A DNA stretch of 23,544 nt from NCBI GenBank assembly GCA_029777145.1, contig JAKOSS010000830.1, positions 1 through 23,544 of the forward strand. The letters run 5' to 3'. Made by a program: the position numbers and the translations under genes. The DNA is from Acidobacteriota bacterium. Its GTDB lineage: Bacteria; Acidobacteriota; Blastocatellia; Pyrinomonadales; Pyrinomonadaceae. The notes under the pieces are model-generated. The model was not told the origin of the DNA. It ran no database searches and worked only from the letters and a program-made list of their open reading frames with translations. This document shows positions 13,677 through 21,700 of the stretch, piece by piece (position 1 is the stretch's first letter; each line of letters opens with the position of its first letter).

Positions 13677-14555
13677 ATGGAAACCGAAGAAACCCAAGCC
13701 CCGCACAAAGGACTCAAAAAGGGCCTTTACCTGATTCCGACGGCGTTCACGGCCGCGAACGTCGGAATGGGCTTCCTGTGCGTGATCTATTCGATCCGCG
13801 GTTTCCAGACGATCGCGACCGATCCGGTCAACTCCGCTTCATACTTCAACTACGCTGCGCTCGCCATCGGTTTGGCGATCCTGTTCGACACGCTTGACGG
13901 CCGGGTCGCGCGCATGACGCGCACGGCGACCGAGATCGGCGTCCAGCTCGATTCGCTCGCCGACGTGGTGACGTTCGGGATCGGCCCGATCGCCCTGGTT
14001 TACGCGTGGGGCATCGCACCTGTCTTTTACGAGCACACGGCGATGCACAACCTCGGCGTGTTCCTGTTGTTCATGTACCTGATGTGCGGCGCGTTTCGGC
14101 TCGCGAGGTTCAATTTGCAGGCGACGCGCCCGCGGGTGCTTATCGAGGGTTCGACGAAGATCGACAAGAAAAGCTTTGTCGGACTGCCGATCCCGCCGGC
14201 GGCGGGTCTCATGGCATCGATCATCCATTTTGCGCCGATGCCGCTCAACACCTACGGCGCCGGATATCCGCGATTTTACGGGATCATGGTCCTGATCCTG
14301 CTCGGCGTGCTCGGACTGCTGATGGTGAGCACCATCCGCTACACGAGTTTCAAAACGGTCGCGACCGGCCGGACCAACATCTACATCGTTCTGCTCGTCG
14401 CCGCGATCGGAATGCTCATCTGGTTTTACTCTGAATATGCGCTGCTCGTGCTGAGCGTTCTTTATGTCTCGCACGGAGTCTTGTGGTATCTGCTCGGCAT
14501 CCTTTCGCCGCGGCGAAAACAGGAAGAGCAGCAGGTGGCGATCGAAGAATCTTAG
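13677..14555 (+). CDS. pssA: CDP-diacylglycerol--serine O-phosphatidyltransferase
   Basis: A 292-aa integral membrane CDP-alcohol phosphatidyltransferase that makes phosphatidylserine from CDP-diacylglycerol and serine. The diagnostic motif D-x2-DG-x2-AR-x8-G-x3-D-x3-D is complete (Asp71, Asp74, Gly88, Asp92, Asp96). About six to eight hydrophobic helices follow the charged 16-residue N-terminus, and a basic tail ends the protein. Serine as the alcohol is inferred from pairing with psd and from the type II PssA style. ATG 13677 is preferred over upstream in-frame starts that lie inside psd. There is no clear Shine-Dalgarno sequence, so translation may depend on psd. Its stop overlaps by 4 nt the stop of the convergent polysaccharide gene. 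Confidence 0.92.
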   Translation: METEETQAPHKGLKKGLYLIPTAFTAANVGMGFLCVIYSIRGFQTIATDPVNSASYFNYAALAIGLAILFDTLDGRVARMTRTATEIGVQLDSLADVVTFGIGPIALVYAWGIAPVFYEHTAMHNLGVFLLFMYLMCGAFRLARFNLQATRPRVLIEGSTKIDKKSFVGLPIPPAAGLMASIIHFAPMPLNTYGAGYPRFYGIMVLILLGVLGLLMVSTIRYTSFKTVATGRTNIYIVLLVAAIGMLIWFYSEYALLVLSVLYVSHGVLWYLLGILSPRRKQEEQQVAIEES

Positions 14556-15943
14556 TCCTTTCCGGACGACTCGGCTTCCAGTTTCTTTCTGACCTCGAAC
14601 GGCGTGACGTTCGACCGGCGTCGTTTGCGCTCGTAAACGCGCTCGTCGTCCGCATATTCAAATCCGCTCGCGACCACCAGCCCGACCAGCGTCAGGAACA
14701 TCAACGTGATCGCCGTCGTGTGCAGCACGAAGTCGAAAATGCTGTGAATGAGGATCGAGAAACAGCCGGCGAGGGCGCCGACCGCGACTCCGCGGCGGAA
14801 TACGTTCTCGGTCCGAGCGTTCGCGATGCCGGTGCGGAAGAGCCGGTAAATGAAGTAGCCGGCGAGCAGCAGACCGACGATCCCGGCGTCGGCGAGGATC
14901 TGAAGGTAGTCGTTGTGCGCCTGCTCGACGCGCTCAAGTCCGTTCGCCGTGTCAAACGGCGTGTAGGCCGCCGCAAACGCTCCGATACCGGCTCCGAACG
15001 GTAGGTTGTGCGTGATGACGTCGATCGTGACCTTCCAGATCTGCAGACGATTCGCCGAAAAATCATTCGATTGCGCGGTTTCGGCAAATCGGGTGAGCGA
15101 CGATTCGCCGCCGACGAAGATCGATCCGAAAACGATGACGAGGAGCAGCGCGACCGCGAGCGCGACCTTGAGCGCGATCTGATTGCCGGTCTTCGCCTTG
15201 CTCGTGACGAGGACCATGAATCCGATCCCGGCCATGAGCGCGATCAGACCGCCGCGCGAACCGCTCATCACCAGCGAAAGTCCCATCAAACCGACGGCCG
15301 TGATCGTGATCAGCCGTTTGTCCCGCGCGACCGCACCCGAGAACAGCATCCCGAGCGGAACGCTCACCGCCATTTCCATGAAGGCCGCGTAATTATGCCG
15401 GTTGACGAACGATCCGAACGGTTGCGCGGCGTGCTGCGCCTCATAGATCCCGTAGATCTTGAACGGGCTCAGGAAATATTGCAGGATCGCGTAAAAGGCG
15501 AAAATGAAGCCGAACACGGTGATCAGCGAGGTCACGCGGCGGATCCGCGAAGCGTTGTCGAGCACCGTCAGAAGCAACGCGAAGAAAATGAACAGCGCGA
15601 GGATGTGAAGCGCGAACATCAGCGTCCAGAAGGGTTCGATCGAGATCGTTCGCCGGATCCCGCTGACGCCGTATGAATCGGCGATCGACCCGAACGGAAT
15701 GATCTGGATGAACGCGTAAACGACCGTCAGCAAGATCGGCAACTGGATCGCGGAGCGGCTGAAACGCATTCCGCCGGCACGGAGCGAATCCGCGGCCCAC
15801 AGAATTCCGGCGAGCGCGATGATCAGATAAGTGAACGCAATGATCGGCTGATGCACGGCGCCGTAGCCGACCGTCGTGAAGACGATCAGCGCGCACAGGA
15901 GAAAGAAGATCAGCCGGTTAAGGCGTGTAGATTCAGGATTCAT
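14552..15943 (-). CDS. O-antigen ligase/polymerase family membrane protein
   Basis: A 463-aa polytopic inner-membrane protein with about eleven to twelve hydrophobic helices. Family marks are GSFVNRHNYAAFMEMA (177-192), SGSRGGLIAL (227-236), and the Wzy_C-type periplasmic region R-x2-IW (300-304) with PFGAGIGAFAAAYTPFD (315-331) and EQAHNDYLQILADAG (340-354). Such proteins polymerise O-antigen or exopolysaccharide units or ligate them to a carrier; the two activities cannot be separated by sequence here. The start is MNPESTR at 15943. An open frame extends to 16072 but runs into the upstream gene. It is the last gene of a minus-strand operon, 10 nt after the TPR gene. Confidence 0.9.
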   Translation of the reverse strand: MNPESTRLNRLIFFLLCALIVFTTVGYGAVHQPIIAFTYLIIALAGILWAADSLRAGGMRFSRSAIQLPILLTVVYAFIQIIPFGSIADSYGVSGIRRTISIEPFWTLMFALHILALFIFFALLLTVLDNASRIRRVTSLITVFGFIFAFYAILQYFLSPFKIYGIYEAQHAAQPFGSFVNRHNYAAFMEMAVSVPLGMLFSGAVARDKRLITITAVGLMGLSLVMSGSRGGLIALMAGIGFMVLVTSKAKTGNQIALKVALAVALLLVIVFGSIFVGGESSLTRFAETAQSNDFSANRLQIWKVTIDVITHNLPFGAGIGAFAAAYTPFDTANGLERVEQAHNDYLQILADAGIVGLLLAGYFIYRLFRTGIANARTENVFRRGVAVGALAGCFSILIHSIFDFVLHTTAITLMFLTLVGLVVASGFEYADDERVYERKRRRSNVTPFEVRKKLEAESSGKD

Positions 15944-15953
15944 TGAGCGTTTC

Positions 15954-17249
15954 TCACTCGGCCTCGAGCACGAAATCGTCGAGCCAGACCGACCCGAAGA
16001 TCGGACAGGCATCGCCGCAGTAGGCCCGGTCGAGCCGGACGAGAATTCCTTCGGCATTTTCCGGGGCCTCAAACTCGACCTTCATTTCGGTCCAATCGTT
16101 GTTCCCCGTCGGAAACGCGGTACTTGTCGCCAGGATCTTGTCGTCGTTGGCGTTGACGATCTCGATCAACGGCGGACCGGCGCTTTTGAGATCTTCGGTC
16201 CGAACCCAGAACTTGACGCGGTACCGTTTCGGCGACTCGACGGCGATCACCTGCCAGACATTCTTGACCTCGACGCCGTTGAAGCCGCTGAACGAGACTC
16301 GCAGGCTCCGGTTTCCGCCGTGCTTCTTCATTTGGTCGGTGCGGACATCGGTCTTTTCGAGTCGCACGACCTTCCATCCAAAATACGCCTTCTGCGCATC
16401 CTCGAGCGCCGATTCGAATCCGGGATTCTGAACCGCTCCGAGTTCCGCGCCTGATTCGATCCCGAGCTGACGGACATAATCGACCGCAGCGCGATAGAAG
16501 CGCTTTTCGTAGAGCGCCTGGGCGATCACTCTGGCGACGTCGTGATGGTTCTGTTTCTCTTCAGGTGAAAGCGTATTCCAGACACGAAGCGACTCGGTGG
16601 CCAATTCCCGTGCCGCATAGAACTTTGCGAGCCCGGCGCGGACGTCGGGATTGTCGCCGGCCAGTTCTCCGAGCTTCTTAGGGTCCTTTTCGTAATACTC
16701 CCAGACGATCGAAAAGACCTGGTCGCGATATTCCGAACTGTTCGAGGCGGCGATCCGAAATTCGTTCATCGCCTCGTCGTCGCGGCCCTGACGCAAATAG
16801 AAATTGGCCAAATGCCAGTGAACGTAGCTGTACGACGGCGCCAACTCGACCGCGCGCCGGAACGCCTTTTCGGCATCGTCAAAGCGCTCGGCCTGTTCGA
16901 GCGCCCGCGCCAGTTCGACCCAGGCCCGATGGTCGTACGGCGCGTTCCTCACCATTTCCGCATACCCCGCAACGGCCCGCGCGGTACCGTCGCTCGAGAA
17001 CTGGTCCTTGTTGATCGTCGCTTCAAGCCAGTTCGTGATCGGATCGCGCGGACTCAGATCGAGCGCGAACGACGCGATCTCGGCCGCATTCGGCGCATTC
17101 GGCTGCGTCAGCGAACCGAGCATGTTTCCGAGCTGAATTCTGATCGAGAACCAGGCGAAAAGAAGCGCGGCGGCGATCAGTCCGATCGCCACCAAGCGTC
17201 CCTTAAGACTTTTGGTTTCAATGACTTTGAATGGTTCCGCCACGATCAT
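15954..17249 (-). CDS. Membrane-anchored TPR protein with lectin-like C-terminal domain
   Basis: A 431-aa protein. One transmembrane helix (about 18-36) anchors it. TPR-like helical pairs follow, clearest at about 91-170 (NAPYDHRAWVELARALEQ and FDDAEKAFRRAVELAP). A middle helical part leads to a beta-rich domain (about 280-431) with SLRVSFSGFNG, YRVKFWVRTEDLKS and SVWLDDFVLEAE, the style of CBM4/9-like carbohydrate-binding jelly rolls. TPR proteins often accompany Wzy-type polymerases and organise polysaccharide assembly; a sugar-binding tail would fit, but binding is inferred. The gene lies 28 nt after the aminotransferase and 10 nt before the ligase/polymerase. Confidence 0.82.
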   Translation of the reverse strand: MIVAEPFKVIETKSLKGRLVAIGLIAAALLFAWFSIRIQLGNMLGSLTQPNAPNAAEIASFALDLSPRDPITNWLEATINKDQFSSDGTARAVAGYAEMVRNAPYDHRAWVELARALEQAERFDDAEKAFRRAVELAPSYSYVHWHLANFYLRQGRDDEAMNEFRIAASNSSEYRDQVFSIVWEYYEKDPKKLGELAGDNPDVRAGLAKFYAARELATESLRVWNTLSPEEKQNHHDVARVIAQALYEKRFYRAAVDYVRQLGIESGAELGAVQNPGFESALEDAQKAYFGWKVVRLEKTDVRTDQMKKHGGNRSLRVSFSGFNGVEVKNVWQVIAVESPKRYRVKFWVRTEDLKSAGPPLIEIVNANDDKILATSTAFPTGNNDWTEMKVEFEAPENAEGILVRLDRAYCGDACPIFGSVWLDDFVLEAE

Positions 17250-17277
17250 AGAAACTTATTCGATTTGCCCTCTTTTA

Positions 17278-18393
17278 TCAAGCGAAGAATTCCGCGATCT
17301 TCGCCACGACGTAATCCTGCTGATCCGGCTTGAGTTCAGGAAATACAGGGATGGCGAGCGTTTCGCGCGACGCCCGTTCGCTCTCCGGATAATCGCCTGC
17401 CTTACCGCCGAGATACGCGAAACACTCCTGCAAATGCAGCGAAACCGGATAGTAAACATCGGTCCCGATTCCGGCGTCGGTCAGAAATGCGCGCAGATCG
17501 TCACGCCGCTGCGGGACGCGGATCACGAACTGATTGTAGATATGCCGCACGCCGGGACGTTCGAAGGGCAGTCCGACGACTTCGAGAAGGCCCGCGTCCG
17601 CAAAAAGTTCCCGGTACCTGTCCGCATTCTCTTTACGGCGCCGCGACCAGGCGTCGAGGTGCGGAAGTTTCACACGGAGGACGGCGCCCTGAAAACCGTC
17701 GAGCCGGGAGTTGAGTCCGACCCACTTATGAAAGTAGCGCTCGTGCGAACCGTGAACGCGCAGCGCACGGAGTTTTTGCGCCAATTCGTCGTCGTCCGTC
17801 GTCATGAATCCGCCGTCACCCATTCCGCCGAGATTCTTCGACGGATAGAAGCTGAAACAGCCGATGTCGCTCATCGCCCCGGCGCGGACCCCGTTCTCTT
17901 CCGACCCGATCGCCTGCGCCGCGTCCTCGACGAGCGGCACGCCGCTCCGTTCCGAGATCGCACGCAGTGCGGCCATGTCGGCGCATTGGCCGTAAAGATG
18001 CACCGGCTGGATCGCCTTCGTCCGGTCACTGATCTTTGCCTCGATCCGCGAAACGTCCAGATTGAACGTTTCCGGGTCGATATCGACAAATACCGGTGTC
18101 GCGCCAAGACGCGTGATCGCCGAAACGGTCGCAAAGAAACTGTACGGCGTGGTGATGACCTCATCACCCGGGCCGATATCGAACGCCATCAGCGCCAAAA
18201 GCAGTGCGTCGGTGCCCGAGGCACAGCCGATCGCATGCCTGACGCCGCAGTATTCGGCCAGTTCCTGCTCCAGCGCGGCGACCTCCGCGCCAAGGATGAA
18301 ACCATTCGAATCAAGTACGCGGCCGATGGCCGCTTCGATCTCCGGACGCAGTTCCCGGTTCTGTTCACTAAGGTCTAATAAAGGAACACGCAT
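17278..18393 (-). CDS. DegT/DnrJ/EryC1/StrS family sugar aminotransferase
   Basis: A 371-aa PLP-dependent aminotransferase of fold type I. It most likely transfers an amino group to a keto-sugar nucleotide for surface glycan synthesis. Visible features are ASGTDALLLAL (58-68, phosphate-binding), EDAAQAIG with Asp157 contacting the PLP ring, FSFYPSKNLGGMGDGG with Lys186 as the Schiff-base lysine, and the C-terminal YYPVSLHLQECFAYLG region. Length is typical. The exact sugar (WecE-, ArnB- or WbpE-like) cannot be told. It is the first gene of the minus-strand polysaccharide operon, transcribed away from the subtilase. No good Shine-Dalgarno sequence lies before ATG 18393. Confidence 0.93.
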   Translation of the reverse strand: MRVPLLDLSEQNRELRPEIEAAIGRVLDSNGFILGAEVAALEQELAEYCGVRHAIGCASGTDALLLALMAFDIGPGDEVITTPYSFFATVSAITRLGATPVFVDIDPETFNLDVSRIEAKISDRTKAIQPVHLYGQCADMAALRAISERSGVPLVEDAAQAIGSEENGVRAGAMSDIGCFSFYPSKNLGGMGDGGFMTTDDDELAQKLRALRVHGSHERYFHKWVGLNSRLDGFQGAVLRVKLPHLDAWSRRRKENADRYRELFADAGLLEVVGLPFERPGVRHIYNQFVIRVPQRRDDLRAFLTDAGIGTDVYYPVSLHLQECFAYLGGKAGDYPESERASRETLAIPVFPELKPDQQDYVVAKIAEFFA

Positions 18394-18413
18394 TTTGATA
18401 AATAAAAATTCCC

Positions 18414-18437
18414 CAAGGCAATAATTGTAATACCTTG
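18414..18437. promoter_or_regulatory. Palindrome in the divergent promoter region
   Basis: CAAGG (18414-18418) and CCTTG (18433-18437) flank an AT-rich core, with 8 of 12 symmetric pairs overall. The core holds TACAAT on the minus strand (18429-18424), a good -10 for the polysaccharide operon. The right arm overlaps TTGACT (18435-18440), a possible plus-strand -35 with TAAAAG 16 nt later. A shared operator is possible; -35 support on the minus strand is poor. Confidence 0.35.
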
Positions 18438-18494
18438 ACTAATATTTCCAGAAATGTAAAAGTTTAGGCGAAGTTTCGTGCCGCACGCTGTTCT

Positions 18495-18531
18495 GAGCTA
18501 TCTAAGTGCTTCTCAATCAAGCATTTAGCTC
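18495..18531 (+). other. Stem-loop in the long gap before the subtilase
   Basis: GAGCT (18495-18499) pairs with AGCTC (18527-18531), and AAGTGCTT (18504-18511) pairs with AAGCATTT (18519-18526, one G-T pair). This gives 13 base pairs with a 4-nt bulge and a 7-nt loop, and no T-run follows. Nothing else in 18394-18778 looks like a gene. An open frame at 18506-18778 has no family resemblance and poor composition. No known riboswitch or tRNA was recognised. Confidence 0.45.
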
Positions 18532-18778
18532 GCGCAAGCCGCGATGCGGACACCCCCGAATATACTTCCTAATTCAAAATTACTTACGCGTCGCGGTCGA
18601 TCTTTCCGGAAGTTTGTGCGGACCGATCGGCGCGAAGCTTGTGTTGAAATCATGCGGCTCCCGTTCGCCGTGCCGTCCGATGGTCCGGCCGGGTTGGGAG
18701 ACGAGCAATGCTGAACGGCAACGATCGCCGTTCGCGGACTTGCACGACGGTCTCAGAACCGTACTGGAGGATAACTAA

Positions 18779-21700
18779 GTGCTCAAAAGAAATTCCGCGC
18801 TGCGAGGGATGTTGCTTTCCGTCGGAGTGCTGAGCGTGTTCGGGTTTGGCAGTCTGTATCTGCTTCCCCACACAGCGGCTCAAAAAGAAAATGAGAAGGC
18901 AAAGAAATTGAACAAGATTGAAGCTTCTTCCGCGCCGGGCGCGGTCAATCCGGACGACCCGGGAATGATCCTGCTGAACGCGGTCAGGATCAACGCGAAA
19001 TCCGAAGAAGGACAGGCGATGCGCCAAAGCGTCGGCAGTTTTTCGGGCAAACGCATGCATATCGTCAAGTTCCGCGGCCCGGTCGAGGGCGAGTGGTTCA
19101 AGTCGCTGACATCGACAGGTGCCGAGATCATCGACTACATCCCGAACTTCGCATACCTCGTGTATGGCGATGCGGGTACGCTGCAGTTGATCCAGTCGAA
19201 CGCGAACGCGGTCGGAAGTCCGATCGAATGGGACGGCGTTTACAAGGACGAATACCGTTTCGCTCCGAACGTCTGGCGCGAGACCCCCGAAAAGGACGGA
19301 GCGCTTATCCCGAGCAGTGATCAGTTCCAGATCCAGTTGTACAAAGACGGTCCGGTGAACGATGAGACCCTGGATTTCGTCAAATCGATCCAGACCTCGC
19401 CGATCAAAGGGCAGCAGAACGTATTGCATTACGTCAACTTCGTAGTCGGACTCGACAAGGACGGATTGACGAAACTCGCGTCGCGTCCGGATGTGATCTC
19501 GATCGTTCCGTACTTTGAAAAACGGAAAATGGACGAGCGTCAGGCGATCATCATGACCGGCGACCTGAACGGCAACGTTCCGAACCCCGGCAATTACATG
19601 AGCTACCTTGCCGGCAAAGGATTTACGCAGGCGCAGTTCGATACTTCGGGCTTTGCGGTCGACGTCACGGACAGCGGCATCGACACGGCAACGCCCGCTT
19701 CGCCGACGCAGTTCCTGCTTCGGAAATTCGGTGATCCGGCAAACACCAGCCGTTTCATTTATTCCCGCCTCGAGGGAACGGCCCACTCCGGCAGCACGCT
19801 ACAGGGCTGCGACGGCCACGGAAACCTGAATGCGACGATCATCGGAGGTTATGTCCCCGATGGCGCGCCGTTCAATGCGTTCCCGCATATGGACGCCTCC
19901 GGATTCCGCTACGGTATGGGACTCGCGCCGTTCGTCAAGGTCGGTTCGTCGGTCATCTTCGACCCGGATACCTTCACGAGTCCGAACTATTCGAATCTTC
20001 AATCGAAGGCGTACAACGACAACGCTCGAATCAGTTCAAACAGCTGGGGATCGAGCTTGAACACCTATACGACCGATTCGCAGGCCTATGACTCGCTCGT
20101 GCGCGACGCGCAGCAGTCAGGTTCGACGTTCCCGGCCGCCGGCAACCAGGAAATGGTGATTCTCTTTGCCGCGGGCAACGGAGGCAGCGGATCGAACACC
20201 GTTGGCGAGCCCGGAACGGCAAAGAACGTCATCACGGTCGGCGCCTCAGAAAACGTTCAGGCGTTCGGTGCTGCTGATCAGTGCGGCACGACCGATGCCG
20301 AGGCGAACAGCGCAAACGATATCGTCGGATTCTCGAGCCGCGGCCCGACGTCCGACGGCCGCAAGAAGCCCGATATCGTCGCTCCCGGAACCCATGTCTC
20401 GGGCGGCGTCGCACAGTCAACGGTAGTTTCGCCGGTCACCGGCAACGGTACCCAGCTCACGTGCTTTGACGCATCAGGCGTCTGCGCCGGAACCGGATCG
20501 AACAACTTCTTCCCGGTCGGCCAGCAGTGGTACACGGCTTCATCCGGTACGAGTCACTCGACCCCGGCAATCGCCGGCGTCGCGGCGCTCATCCGTCAGC
20601 ATTTTCTCAACAACACTCTCGGCGCGCCGAGTCCGGCGCTGACGAAGGGAATCATCATGAACTCAGCCCGTTACATGAACGGTACCGGAGCAAACGACAA
20701 TTTGTTCTCGAACAATCAGGGCATGGGAATGGTGAGTTTGAACAACTATTTCGACATCTTCGCGCGGGCGCACATCATCCGCGACCAGGTGCCGGCAGAC
20801 AAGTTCACGGCCACCGGACAGGAACGTATCTTTTCGGGAACCGTCGCGGACAACACGAAACCGTTCCGCGTGACGGTTGCCTGGAGCGACGCTCCCGGTT
20901 CGACGACCGGAAACGCGTACGTCAACAACCTCGACCTCGAAGTGACGGTCGGCGGTCAAACCTATCTCGGGAATGTGTTCACCGGCGCGAATTCGTCGAC
21001 CGGCGGAAGCGCGGACGTTCGCAACAACGTTGAGAGCGTCTTCATCCCGGCCGGTGTCTCGGGCACGTTCGTGATCAAGGTCAAGGCGACGAACATCGCC
21101 GGCAACGGTGTTCCGAACGACGCCGACGCGCTCGATCAGGATTTTGCGCTGATCGCGTCGAACGCCAGCGAAGTTCCGGTCGCCGTGATCCAGGCGAACA
21201 GCGTCACGATCACGTCGGAAAACGGCAATCCGGCGAACAACGTTCCGGATCCGGGCGAGACCCTGACGGTCGATCTCAATCTCCAGAACGTCGGTTCCGC
21301 AAACGCCTCGAACGTCACCGCCACCCTTCAGTCGACGGGCGGTGTGACGAATCCGAGCGGTTCGCAGAATTTCGGTACGATGACGGCGGGCGGCTCGGCC
21401 GTTGTCAGGCCGTACACGTTCACGGTTTCGCCGTCGGTTACCTGCGGCGACAACATCACGCTGACCTTCGTGATCAACGACGGAACGAATTCGTTCAACT
21501 ACACGAAGACATTCGGAACCGGAACGCCGGTGACGAGCCTGTCGCAGAACTTCGACGGAGCGACTCCGCCGACGCTGCCGGCCGGCTGGTCGAGTGCGCA
21601 GACCTCGGGAACCGGCATCAGCTGGACGACCGCCTCGACGGCGTCGGCTTCGTCCCCGAATTCCGCTTTTGCCAACGATCCGGGCGCGGCCAACGCCGCA

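Noticed and set aside
15944..16072. 43-residue N-terminal extension of the O-antigen ligase
   Set aside because: It lies mostly inside the upstream TPR gene in another frame, is hydrophilic low-complexity, and a good start precedes the first membrane helix at 15943.
17212..18378. 388-aa plus-strand open frame opposite the aminotransferase
   Set aside because: It is antisense to a gene with all DegT-family catalytic residues, with no motif of its own.
18506..18778. 90-aa open frame ending directly before the subtilase
   Set aside because: No domain, Cys/Arg/Pro-scattered composition, no ribosome site, and it overlaps the stem-loop. A real leader peptide cannot be excluded but is not supported.
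18650..19786. 378-aa minus-strand open frame over the subtilase N-terminus
   Set aside because: It is antisense to the signal peptide and prodomain of the protease; no domain or ribosome site is visible.
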